Source of the DNA: Vanilla planifolia
Taxonomy: Eukaryota > Streptophyta > Magnoliopsida > Asparagales > Orchidaceae
Assembly: GCA_023846275.1 (NCBI GenBank)
Contig: JAIUJO010000226.1
Span: forward strand, 1-64,000
Direction of reading: 5' to 3'
Length of the DNA: 64,000 nt
Positions 14,160 through 29,900 of this stretch are shown one piece after another. A program made the position numbers and the translations under genes. The notes beneath the pieces were generated by a model. The model saw only the letters and a list, made by a program, of their open reading frames with translations. It had not been told where the DNA came from and ran no database searches. Within the stretch, counting starts at the first letter, position 1; each line of letters begins with the position of its first letter.

Positions 14160-17100
14160 ATCCACAATAGTGAACACGCATGCACTTGCACACACACACA
14201 AAGGCATACATACTTGTGCATGTGTGCACATGCACATGTAAACACTCATGTATGTAGGCACACATATACATATACAAACACACACCCCCATGCACTCACA
14301 CATGTACACACACACATGCAAACCCAAACATGCACACATATATACATGGATGCACACATGCACATGCACAAACACACACACAAAGAACAACACACACACA
14401 CACATGTACATACACAAGCACAAACATACACATATGCAAACACACATATAGAGAGGAACATAGACATGCATCAGCATGCACATGCAACCATAGACACAAG
14501 CATGCATGTACACAAGTAGGCACACATGCATAGGTAGATGTGAATGCATGCAAATGTGTGTGTGTGTATGCACACACACACACACACATGTAAAAGACAT
14601 ACAAACATATACATACATGCACAAATAGACACATGCACACTTATAGATGCACATATGCATATGCATAAATGCACCCACACATATCCACACACTCATATAG
14701 GCACACATGAATATGAATGCCCACACCCATGTACACACAAGCACATACACATAGACAACAAACATGCATACACACCTACACACACATAATCACATAGATG
14801 CACATGTGCTCACACACAAACTCACATACATGCACACATAGACATGCACATGGACACACACATATCCACACACACATAAAGCTTATGTACTTGCACATGA
14901 CACAAACAAATAAGAACCAATACACATGTGCACAAGTACACACATGCATGTACATTCATAACCACAAAAATATACTTGCACACACATATACAGACAAACA
15001 CACATACACCCAAATATGCACAAGCATGCATAGGCAGACAAACTTAATCATTCAAGCACACTAGTCAATGCGCACTCGCATGTGTAAGAAAATGTACACA
15101 TAAGCACAAATATACATATACACATACATACACACTTGCACACAAACACACACAAGCATAGAAACCCTTGCACACCTACACATACATGCATGCACATAGC
15201 CACACACATACATACATACCCATATAAATGCATATAGGCACAAACAACATACTCACACAATGCTTACACCCTCACTTGCACACAAATAGACACACAAACA
15301 CACACATATGCACAAACGAACAAAAAAATACACACACCTACACAAAGACACACACATGCATGTCTCCACACTCACACAACATTTATAGATGTGTTCACCC
15401 ATATATGCACACACACACACACAAGAACACATTCACAAATCAGTGCACAACACAAATGCATACATACACACAAGCACATATAATCACACACGCATATAAA
15501 CATACACACATATGCACATGCATGCATAAGCACATAGATATATATCCACATGTACAAGCATATGCACACTTCCACTCACACACACAAGTATAGTCTCATA
15601 GAAAACACACAAGAATAACACATCCACAAAAAACACACACACACATGCATGCACAAACATACATGTGGGCACATAGACATAGAAATACTAAAGCACACAC
15701 ACATACACATGCGTGCATGTACACTCATACACATACACACAAACACACATATGCATGTGCACATTCACACATGTAGACTAACACAAATGTGCACACTCAT
15801 GCATAGACACATAGAAATACACTCACACATGCACACACAAACATAGACATATACACTCACACACATGTAGATACACACACATGTATACACATACACATGC
15901 ACACAAGCTTGGACATTTACATGAACACTCAGACACATGCACATACACAGACATATATGTGTATACATAGTCACACATGGCCATACACACTCTCACACAT
16001 ACCTAAAACACACACACATAGGTACACACATACACACACACATTCATAGAAAAATTTGAATGCACACATGTGCATGCACATGCACACATACCAATAGGCC
16101 TGCATGTATACTCACAAACACACACATGCACAAACAAGTGCATACAACACATAGACGCATGCATACACACATACACACATCTAAGAACACACAAACACAA
16201 ACACATGCAAACATACACATACATGCACACACGCACACATTTGCTCATACGCAAATATAAACACACATCCATACACACATGCATGCATGCAGCACACACA
16301 CATGCATGCAAGTGAGAATGCACACACACACTCACAAACATACAAAAACACACACACACATAAACAAACACACACATGTGCACACATTTATATACACTCA
16401 CATACAAATGCAAGCACACACACACACACACACACATGTACACACATATATACCTACACACCTACACAAGCACATGCGCATATACCCACAGAGACCCATA
16501 CACACACACACACACACACTAACACTTGCACTTCAACGCATGTAAATGGAAACATAGATGCACGCACATAAAGACAAATATGCACACACATGTCGATGTG
16601 CATAAATGCATGCACACACAAGCACACATGTGCACAAGTGCACACTTCAGAACACATGCAAGCAAAAACTCACACACACACATACACATGCATAGACAAA
16701 CACATAGACACATGCACACACAAATACACATGCATGTGCACATCCACATATTCACACATACACATAAGCACGCACATGCACAAACACATGCATGCAAACA
16801 TGGAGATGCATACACATGCACACACTAAAATGCACATGCACATAGACTCACATACACATGCATTCACACAAACATGCACAAGTGTGCAGGCACTCACACA
16901 CATATATGTCCAATGATAGGCACATGCACACATGCACATGTGCATGCACAACATCCACACACCCACACAAGCATGCATGCATGCACTCACTTGCACAATC
17001 ATTTTCACAACATAACACTTGAACACAGATGCATCAATGCACTAAATTACCTACACATGTGCATGTTTACACTCACATAGGCCTCAATGCATATGGACAC

Positions 17101-18440
17101 ACACACATGCATTCATGCATGCCCACACACGCATAAACCCGTACACACTCACATTCACAAGCACACACACATGAGTCACACAAGGGCACAAAATCACAAG
17201 TAAGCACACATTCATATGCATAGCCACACATATGCACACATGCACCCCAACCCCACACACACATGTACATACACAAGTGTACACACACGAGAACATGCAT
17301 GCATATGTATATGCACAAGAACACAAAAGTACACATACAAACACACATAAGCATAGACACAAATGCACATGCACATGCATATAAGTGCATGCACTCACCC
17401 ACAAACATGCACACACCCACACATATGCACACATGTATGCATATCACAAACACATGCACACTCATACATGTGCACACGCACACACACATGCAAAAATATG
17501 CACACATAAATATACTCAAACACATATGCATACACACACAAACACAAACACCCATGTACACACAATCATTCTTGTGGATAAACACACAAGAATACACACA
17601 CAAGCACATTTTCAAGCACGCACATACACAAGCACACACACACATAGACATACCTTAACACATGCACACACATCCACACACATGCATGCATGCACATGCA
17701 CACACATACACACACACACATGTAAAAATATACTCATGCACACAAACTCACAAAAGTACATGCATGCACTCACATAAACATTTGCATGCAAACATTTGCA
17801 AAAGCATGCAAATGTTTGCACAAGCATGCACACACATGCAAGCATGAACAAACACAAGCACATGAACACACATAAATGACCAGGCACACACATGTACATA
17901 TAAGCACACTTACAGACATGCATATAGGGAGACAGGTACGCATGCACACATAAGTACAAGTGCAAATAGTCACTTGCACACACACATAGACACACATAGG
18001 CATGCATGCACACACACTCACACTCCTACACACATAAATATGCATATACATACACACACACATGCATGCACATGAGCATACAAACACAAACACAAACACA
18101 CATGCACATGCGCACACACACAGACACATGTATGCACACATTCTTGTTTAAACACACAACTATGCATACACTTGCATTGACGAACACTCATGCATACAAT
18201 CATGTGTGCACGCATTAACATGTGCTTACACAAACATGACATGCACTCACACATTGATAAACATGTACATGCACAGGAACACAAATAGCCAAAAAGAGAG
18301 GATACACACATGGGCATACACATACACACACATGCATATGCACACACATACACAAATACACACAATCACATTTGCACACGCACACACACTCTCAAGTGCA
18401 CATGCACACACACATGCACAAGCACAAATATGCTTGCACA
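14160..18440. repeat. Higher-order array unit, copy 0 (older copy)
   Basis: Rare words here reappear in the same order in the two units at 32.81-41.40 kb. Anchors are an AATAAG(A/C)ACCAATACACATG-like word near 14,905 (33,490 in copy 1); a (T/G)CAAGCACACTAG-like word near 15,055 (33,610 and 37,855); CACCCCAACCCCACAC near 17,240 (35,885 and 40,160); CACATAAATGACC near 17,868 (36,475 and 40,748); and an AACACAAA..AAA.GAGAGG-like word near 18,275 (36,800 and 41,105). Offsets to copy 1 fall near 18.53-18.65 kb, consistent with homology plus indels. The edges are approximate. Confidence 0.7.
14555..14590. repeat. Micro polarity island with TG/CA hairpin
   Basis: A TG run of 13 bases (14,555-14,567) interrupts the C/A-rich strand and is followed at once by a CA run of similar length. 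The two can pair over about 12 bases around a loop of a few bases. It is a small-scale version of the large polarity switches. Confidence 0.8.
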
Positions 18441-20400
18441 TACACTTGCACACATGCATACACACTCAACCCACATATGTACACACATGGGGTCACATAC
18501 GCAAACACACACACATACATACATACTCACAAATAGGCATGAAAACAAGTACACATGTGCACATAGACACTATGCACACACAAATGCAAATACATATGCA
18601 CATAGTTTTGCACAAATGCACCCATATGCATGAACACACATGCACTTTCTCACATGCACATACACACAGACACACACATACAAACAAATAAGAATACACA
18701 AGAACACACATGCACACGCACGCATATGCACATTCACACACACATACACACACCTGCACATGCACCCACACATAATCACGACTATGCACACACACACATG
18801 CAGGTGAACAAACAAATACACGGCCACACATACACACACATATATGCACACACACTCATACAATACATCCACATGCACATCTGCACACACACACACACAC
18901 ACACTTTTATGTACACATGCATGCACATGTCCATGGACATGCATTAACACTCACACACACATGCATATGCACATTCACACATTCACATAGATTAGAAAAC
19001 ACACAAAATACACAGACATATAAGCACACACAAGCATACATGCATTAATCACACACAAACATACACACACACACACATAGCACACACACACACACACATG
19101 TTGGCATGTAGACACTTCAACATGAACACACATATACATCCACACATATACATTGACCCACACCAACATGACCATGCAAGCGCACACACACACTAACAAA
19201 CACATGCAAATGCACAAAAAGACACACAAAGTCATAGAAAGACACACATACACATGCACACATAAAAATACACACACAAATGCATGCATGCAGGCACATT
19301 CCTACACATGTACATATGTATATGCACATATAAGCACAAACACATATGCAAAACACATGCACAAATAAGAATGTGCACATGCCCATAGGCTTATTCACAT
19401 ACAAAAAAGCATACACACATGCATGAGCACATACACACACACATGTACAAGCACACACCCAAGCATACCCACATAAACAAGGCACATATATATGCACACA
19501 CAAGCACATTCACACACACTGACACATACACACACATACACACAGGCAATCTCACACAATTGTAGGCACAAACATTTGTACACACACACACATGTAGGCA
19601 TACACACACAAAGACAAACACATGCATACCAATGTATACACACACTCATATAAGTACACATGCACACAAATGCTCATGCAAATGCACACACACATATGTA
19701 CACACAAATGCATACACGCACACACAAACATGCACAAACATATAAACAAATGCACAAATACACCCATACACACACACACACACATAGAGACATACACCTA
19801 CACATGCTCGCATGCACTCACACATGCAAATTAACACACATAAACAAGTACACATGCAAGAGCCTATGCATGTGCACAAGTGCACACACACACAAACATA
19901 ATCTACCATAAACACATAACCAAACATGTGCACACACATGTACACACACATGAGCACACGTGCACCCACATATAGACATTCACATATATGTATACATAGA
20001 CACATAAAATCCAAACACACACACACACACACACTTAAATAGACATGCACAAATATACACATGTACATTCAAACACATGCACACTAATGCACATTGACAT
20101 GCACCCACACACTCATATACATGTGCACAAAAGCATATAAATATAGACACACACATAAACATGCACCCACATACATGTAGAAGCACAATGGCAAGATCAC
20201 ACAAATGCTAGTACACACACACACATACATGCACTCGCTTACACATACACTCATGCACTGAAAAACATGTTGACATACTGACAAGCACATGCAAACACAC
20301 ACCAACACACACTCACATGTGCTTATTTGTACACAAAAGCATGCATAAACACATACACACATGTATTCATGCAAAAACATGCACATAGACAGACAAAAGG
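18441..20400. repeat. Segment duplicated downstream of copy 0 (matches about 41.4-42.95 kb)
   Basis: AATCTACCATAAACA near 19,900 recurs near 42,507. CATGCACTGA followed by AAACATG and, further on, AAGCACATGCAAACACAC near 20,255-20,300 recurs near 42,863-42,910. The two offsets agree (about 22.6 kb) and are close to those of copy 0 versus copy 2 (about 22.8-22.9 kb), so the duplicated block runs past the 4.3 kb unit. The far edge was not resolved. Confidence 0.6.
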
Positions 20401-23400
20401 ACAAACACACACACACACACACAAACATATACATAGGCACAAGTATGCATGCAGACACACACACACTGGCATGTGCACATGAATAAGCACATATATGCAC
20501 AAATGCATGCACACATAAACACGTGCACACACTCACATACAAATGCACATACACATGTACACTCATACACACACATTCACACACACATGCACATGCATAT
20601 ACACATGTGCAAACACAGCACACACATATGCACATGAACACACACATGCATACCCACACCCATAGACATGCACACATGTTAACACACATATACATGACTG
20701 GCATAGCATAGCTAGCACACACACACATAGACACACCTGCATGTGCACACGTACACACAGAGAAAACACAGGCATACACACACACATGCATGCATTCGAA
20801 CATGCATACAAACTTACATACCATATACGCACATGCGTACACACATGTAGAAGCAATAGAATAGATGCATACACACAAGTATACCAAAACATGCATGCAC
20901 ACATGCACATGCATGCTTCCACATTCGCACAAAATGCACGCATGCATGCACCCGTAGATACACACACTTAGGAACAAATAAGCACACACATACATACATG
21001 CACAAACATATAGATACACATGTGCACACACACACATATACACTCTTGCACACACACAGACATACATGCACAAGCATTAATGCTTACACACACACACATG
21101 AACCTACACAAGCACATGCATGTACACACACAAGCATAGGCACACACACACACAAAAGCTCACATACATGCAAACTAATGTACACACACATAGACAAGCA
21201 CCTACATATAGATCCATAAAATTGCATGCACTAATACACACCCACACTCTTGCACACAGACATTGAGGCACACTCACTTACAAGCACAAGCATGTACATA
21301 TGCGTATTCATGTGCACACACACACCCACACACACACACAAGCACACACATACAGACATGCATATGCACATGTACACTAAAAAAAGCACATAAAAAAGAC
21401 ATACACGCACATCAATATGAACACGTGCATGTGCACTAACACATGCATAAACGAACAAGCATAAACACGTGCACACACATATGTGCAAACATGCACACAT
21501 GTAAGCATGTATAAAGACACACACAAACACATACGCTCACACATATATGCATACATATGCACACACATACATATACGAACACACTTACTCATAGCCACAC
21601 ATAAGAACATGTGCACACACACATCTACACACAAACATAAGCACATATGCACACATACAAATACACACAGGTATTAATACACATGTATGCAAATGCACAC
21701 ATACTTACACACATACACACACCCACATATTCTTGCACTTGTCGATGCAACACATACATGTGCACAAACACATATATACACATACATATAGACATGCACG
21801 CACAAATACAAACATAAGCACACATGCAAATACAAAAGAATTAACACACGTGCATGTGCACACAAATGCATGTACATGCACAACCATGCATGCACACACA
21901 CCCACACCCCATGCACATTCCCATGTAATACACACATGTGTGCACAGACACATATGTATGCACACACTCATATGAGCGCACACACATGCACACACAAACT
22001 CATGTGAACGTGCATACATGTACACACCCACATGCATGCACACACATGAGCACATACACACACAAGCATGAAAACACACCCACACCCACACACCAACGCT
22101 TACACCTATACACACAGATGCACAAACATGCATAAATGCTCACTTCCATGCACATGCACATAAATAAACACATACACACACAAAGAAAAACATGCACACA
22201 GACTCACACAAGTACCCACAAGCACACATATGCTCATTCATATGCAAAAACATATACACACACTCACATGCATACACATGCATCTAAATTGCATGCACAC
22301 AATCACACATGCCAACACAGACACACATGCATGCACGTGCATACACACTCACACACATATGTGAGCATGCATAAAGACATGTACACATACATAAAAGCTT
22401 ATACATACTTACAAAAATACACATACATAGACACACACAATCATCTAAGCACTTAGATACACACCCACACACATGCAAAACTACACACACACACACACAA
22501 ACACATAACACACACATGCAGGTGAACACACCTATAAGTGCATATGTAAACATACACACACACACACACAAATGCACAAAAACAACACCTACACAAAAAC
22601 ACATATGCATGCACACACATACATGCACATGTGCATGCCCTTACACACACACACCTCCACACACACATGCATGCACATATGAACTCGCACATGAATGCAT
22701 GCACACATACACATGCACACAAACATTAACAAAGAAGTACATATTAACAAACACAAGTGAACATGCACAGCAAATGCAAGCACACACTTGCATTCATGCA
22801 CACAAACATGCACTTTTATCGGCACACATACAAAATCACATTGACATATGCATACACATAGACACATGCAAGCACACGCAAATGGTTGCACACATGCATG
22901 CCCTAAGACCCACACACACACTTTCGCACACAAACTCACATCGAAACACTTGCACACATGCATGCTCATAAGCACAAACTCCTCGTATGTTCACAAACAT
23001 AATCCCATTCACTCACACACACATACTTGCATAGGCACAACTATATAGGCATGTGCACCTATACACAAAACATATGCAAATGTATGCACATGCACAGACA
23101 TGCATGCATAGAAAAACAAGGGCACACACATGCACACACACACATGCATAGCCACACATGTATACACACACACACACACACTTGCATGCACACACACAAA
23201 AGTACACACAGATACAAACATATATCTACACACATGTGCATATGCACTTACACATTCACAAGCATGCATGCATTCACTTGCATGTCAATGCATGGACACA
23301 CACAAATAGCTATTCATTAATGCATATGCATACACTCACACTCACGTGCACCTACACATGCACACAAATAGACACATACACGAACATGTGCACAATCAAG

Positions 23401-26400
23401 GAAACACACACATGCATCCATATATACACATACTCATATACACACGTATGCATGTAGACACACACATGGACATAAACACATGCATAGACTCACCACTCAC
23501 ATATGTGCGAAGGCACACAGACGTACATATACATGCACACACACAGACATGCGCATGCATACACATGTTTACACACACAAACACACACACACATATAAAC
23601 ACATGCATGAATACTCATACCCACACACATGCACACACGTACATGCACACACGAGCACATACACACACACAAATGCAAATAGGCATAGGCACAAGGACAT
23701 ACGAGCACACACAAATATGCATGCACACATGACCACACACATATATGCACATGCACACTAATGCACACACATGCTCAAACTTGTAAGCACACATACATAC
23801 ACATGCACTTACATATATATATACACATATATGCACATACATAGGCTTAAACATACACACACATACACACAAGAAAGCATGCATTCATAGTCTTACATGC
23901 ACATACATAGACAAGAACACACACACTTACACATAGTTTTGCACATATGCATATGAACATGCATAAGTGCTCCCACACATACACACTCAATAACATGCAT
24001 ACATACACATGTTCACACACACATACAAATTCAATAGCATGCATACATATATATGCACACACACACAAGTACACTCATACATACACACATGCACATAGAC
24101 AAATGCACACACACATGCACACATGCACATGCTTGTGCATGCATGCATACATAATGGTACAATCACACATGTACATGCACACACACATTCAAACTCAGGC
24201 ATGCATGCACACACGTACACACACACACACATAGACACATACTCACAAACACTGATACCTACACACATGAACATACACAAATGTGTGAATGCATACATAC
24301 ATGAACGCACACATGCATGGGCACATACACTCATTAAAACAATCACATGAATGTATACATGCACACACATGTGCATGCACAAGCACATACACACATGCAT
24401 GCAAATATGCACACACACGGAGACATGCACACGTATCCACACATATGTTTGCATGAGCTTGTAGACAACCTACATACACATACACATACTCATGCATGCA
24501 CACCCACATGTACACATAGGCACACACATGCACAAACTTATATTGACATGCATACACACAGGCACACACCCCACACATATAAGCACATGCACATTCACAT
24601 GCACAAATATGTGCAAACATACACACAAGCACACCAAAGGGCACATAGATGCATGCCCTTGCATGCACACGCAACTTGCACTCATGCACCTACATATGCA
24701 CACACAACCAAAGATACACATATAAACATGCACACATACACACATGAAAACACACATAGACATGGACACACATAATAAGCACACATGCATGCATCTACAT
24801 AGATACACACACATGTAGACACACATGTACACACACACACACACGTGCACATATATATGCACATATGCAAAAACACACACTTGCATATGCACACCATTAA
24901 TAATATAGAAATACAAACACACATACACACGTGCACACACACGCACATGTGCACAAGTAAATGCACACCCATGGGCATGCACACATGAACAAACATTCAC
25001 ACATAAGCAATCACATGCATACACACATGTACAAACACAAATGCACACTCTTATGCATACACACAAGCACAAACACATGTGCATGCACACAAATATGCTC
25101 CCATACACATGCACATGCATGCATGCACACACGTGTAGACCTACACACACACATACACAAATGTGTGTATGCACTCTCTCTCTCACACACACACACACAT
25201 GCACACATAAAAACATTACCATACACAAACCCCTTACACAAATGTGTGCATGCACACAAACATGCATACACACATGAACACATGATGACACACACACATG
25301 TGCATAGCAACACACACACCAATAAACACGTGACAACATGCCTGCACACATATGTAAGCAAACACACACTTGCAGAGAAACACATTTGAACACTTGCATA
25401 TATGCATAAGCACAAAAATGCATATATACACACTATCACACATGCATAGATGTACTAAAAAACATACATGCATTCTCATGCACTCACGTAAGCACATGCA
25501 CACACACACACACCAAAACACAAATCCACACTTGCACACAAAAATAGACATGAACATAACACACACAAGCCCAAAAACATGCACACACATAGACACATAT
25601 GCATACAATCACACATGCACAAATGCACACACAAACACATGTACAAGTACTCATGCACACGTGCAAAGATACACATAAACACACACACACACATACACAC
25701 ATGCATATGCAAACATAAGAATATGCTCACACACGAACATGCAAACATGCAGACATGCACACACAAACTCACATACACACACATGCAAATGCACTACATG
25801 GATGCACATATATGAACGCACATGAACATGCATATGTACACAAACATGCACATACACCCACACCCACTCCTACACATGCACACAAACACACACACTCATG
25901 CACATAGACAAAGACAAACACTCCCACATATGCACAAACATGAATGCTAACATGCAAACAAGCACACATGCACATGCTCAAATAGAAACACACATGCACA
26001 AGCAGTTACTGATGCATATTCACACATGCACGTATGTGTACACACGCACCTGCATATACATTCACATACACACACCTACATGCATGCACACATACATAAA
26101 CACATACACATATGCACACAAATGCACCCACATGATCCACACGATCGCACATGTAGATGCACATGAACAAGTGTGAACCCAAGCATAAATAAGTAATCAC
26201 ACATGCACAAACACACACATGCACATAAACAGGCATACACACATGCACACATATAAGCGCACATACAAATATGCACACAAACACTTGCAAACTCACATGC
26301 ATGTACACATACACAAATATGCACAATGGAATACATATGCACACTCATGTGCACACACAGACTTAGACATAGACACACATACCCATGCATATTCTTAAAA

Positions 26401-26544
26401 GCACACACACACAATCACACATGCACGAACACAAACACATAGATAGTCTAACATAAATGTACAATCGCATAAATATGCACACAAATGTACTTGTACACAC
26501 ACATAATCACATGTATGCACACATTCACACATGCTAACATGCAC

Positions 26545-26980
26545 ACACATGCACAAACACAAAGATGCACGTGTGCCTACACATACATAGGTACACACAC
26601 ACATACACATGCACCTATATGCTCACTTACACACATGCATGCATATGCAGACACACTTACACACTCTCACACATATGTGCACGTGTATACACAATGCACA
26701 TTCACATTCACAACTATATACACACACACAAACACACATGCATGAACACATACATGGATAGTCATGCATACATACACAATCAGCAAAACACAGACATACA
26801 CACTCACACACATACTCACATGCATGCACACACATGCACAAATACAAAGATGCATGTGCACCTACCCATACATAGGCATACGCACACGAACACATGCACC
26901 GCATGCTCACTCATGCACATGCATACGCATGCACACACATAGTCTCACACACACATACACTTATATGCACACATGCACAT
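26545..26980. repeat. Local tandem duplication, about 285-bp unit
   Basis: AAAGATGCACGTG at 26,561 and AAAGATGCATGTG at 26,846 lie in the same context: CACATGCACAAA before, then a CCTAC..ATACATAGG stretch and CATGCACC after. The second copy is followed only to about 26,980 before similarity fades. It is one of the few clear medium-period repeats in the array. Confidence 0.75.
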
Positions 26981-29900
26981 GCACATAACAACACAAACAC
27001 ACACACATGCAAACACACACATGTGCACCTACATACATAAACACACACACACACACATATAGAGGAATACACATGCACATATACTAACACATACACACAC
27101 ACACACACCACTAACAAACATACAAACATGCACACACACACACATGCATATATACATGCATGCACACATAGACCTGTACATATACATTAACAACACACAC
27201 ACTTTCTTGCACACAGACATGTGCACATAGATGTGCACACACTTGCACACTCATGCACGTAAACATAATCACATGCACATGCACATTAACACACACTCGT
27301 CGACACACACATATTGCCATGCACTCACAAATGCACAACACACTCAGGCAAATACATGAACACACATGTGCACCCACACACATGCACACGTACAAACATG
27401 CACACACAAAACACTTGCTCACAAACATGAAAATGGATAGACATGCACAACTACACATGCATACAAAAACAAACTCACACCCACACACTCACTTGCACTA
27501 AGATGCATACATATCTAGGGACATAAACATCCACATGCATGCACATGCACAAACACATGCACATGTAGAAACACGTGCACAAAAATACACACATGTACTC
27601 ATAGCCACACACATGCATTCATGTGTGCATGTAAACACATGAACATATGCACCCATGCTTGCATATGCACATGCATACACATGCCAATATAAAGGTACAC
27701 AAATGCACACACACATGTCCACACACATGCATACATACTGATGTACCCACACACATGCAAATACACATCCGTAACCACACCCACATACATTCATACACAT
27801 GCACATACAACACAAACACATAAATAAACCCACACACATTTCCATGCACATGCAAACAAACACATGAATACCCAAACACATGTGCATGGACACCCACACA
27901 CAGGTGCACATACACCTACTCACCCATATACACATGCACGTACACACAAGCATGTACACAAATACTTACACACAAAATCACACATACGAACATGCACATA
28001 CATGCTCAAACACACACATGTGCATGCACACACCAATGCACACACACATGCACACATAAAGACACATACACATCCACACACATGCATGCATGCAAGCACA
28101 CACTCACACACATGTACACACACACATGCGCACACACATGCTAGCACAAGCTATCATGCACACACACACACACACACACCTAGACACTCTTGCACATGCA
28201 CAACCCCCACATAAACATGCTCACACACATACACAAAAAGATAGATATGCACACACACACACACACACACACACTTGTGTATGATGACACAAACACATGC
28301 ATATGCACACGCAAACACATACATGCACACACATTCCTAGAAACAAAGATACAAATGCAAATGTATATGCACATACGTACACAAATGTGCAACCACTCAC
28401 ACACACACACACGGACACACTCATCACACTATGTGCAAAAAAATACACACACATACACCCACACACCTATGCACTCACATTCACACATGCGTAAGCATGT
28501 GTAAACACACACTCAAATGCAAATGTATCAGCACACATGCAAGTACACACTCTCACACAAATCTATAAGCACACACCCAGATACACACACACAAACACAT
28601 GCATAAGCATGCACATGCATATGCACACATACATGCATGCACAAAAACACTCACATGCATGCATGCACATAAACACACATATATGCAACCATACACAAAT
28701 ATACATGAAAATAGAAGCACACACACTCACATTCACACACACCCATACACAAACAAGCACTCACTCACAGATGCACACTTACATACACATAGACACATGC
28801 ACATGCAAGAACATACAAATGCATACACACATGCACACAGACTTGCACACAAACCTATACACACACACACATACATATGGACGTGCACACACAAACACAC
28901 ACATACACCCATACACACCCATAGACATACACACACACACACACCCATAGACATGCATGCATACAAAAATGTACATACACACATGCATATGAAAATGGAA
29001 GCATGCATATAGGCATGCACACTTGCACACACACAACAAAAATGCATGAGCATACATGCATGCACACATTCACCCACTCATCTGCATACATGCATTCATA
29101 AACACACACTTGCACACACATACATATACACCCCCATTAACATGCACATGCATGTAAGTAGATGTGCACATGCACACAAACACATGTATACAGACACACA
29201 CACACACTCACACACACTCACACACACTCACACAAGTACACATATGCACACACACACACACACGTACACAAAATCACACAAACATATACACACACATGCA
29301 TATACATAAATTTATGCACAATGACACACATGCACATGCATAGACATATGCACACACATATGCTCACACACACACACACGCATGTATACACACAAACACG
29401 CATATGTATGCACTAGTGCACACAAGCACTCACACACGTGAACACACATGTGGACATACACATGCACTTGCACACACACATGCACACACTTATATATATA
29501 TACACACACACATAAGCACATACATATGTACACACAAGAAAATACAAACACAAGTAAAAACACACAAACATATGAGTGTGCATACATACATGCACATAAG
29601 AACAAACACATATGCCCAATTACACACATCTACATGCACATAGACGTACACGCACACAGACCCAAACATAAACACCCATAAAGGCACACACACACACGCG
29701 TATTGAAAGAAGAACAAAAATATGCACACACACAAGTTTGCATCGACACACAAACATGCACACACACACATGCATGCACCTACACTAGCACACAAACATA
29801 GTGCAAATGAGCAAGAACACACATGAACACATAAAGAAACACATGTGTTCAAACCCACACACATGCACAACCAGAACACACATGCAGTCATACACACACA

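Noticed and set aside
20084-21073. Longest open frame (329 codons, - strand), a Cys/Val/Met-rich product
   Set aside because: It lies wholly within the CA array, overlaps open frames in other phases, has no domain and only repeats the codons forced by TG/CA steps. The 317-codon frames at 24,470-25,423 (-) and 50,177-51,130 (+) fail for the same reason.
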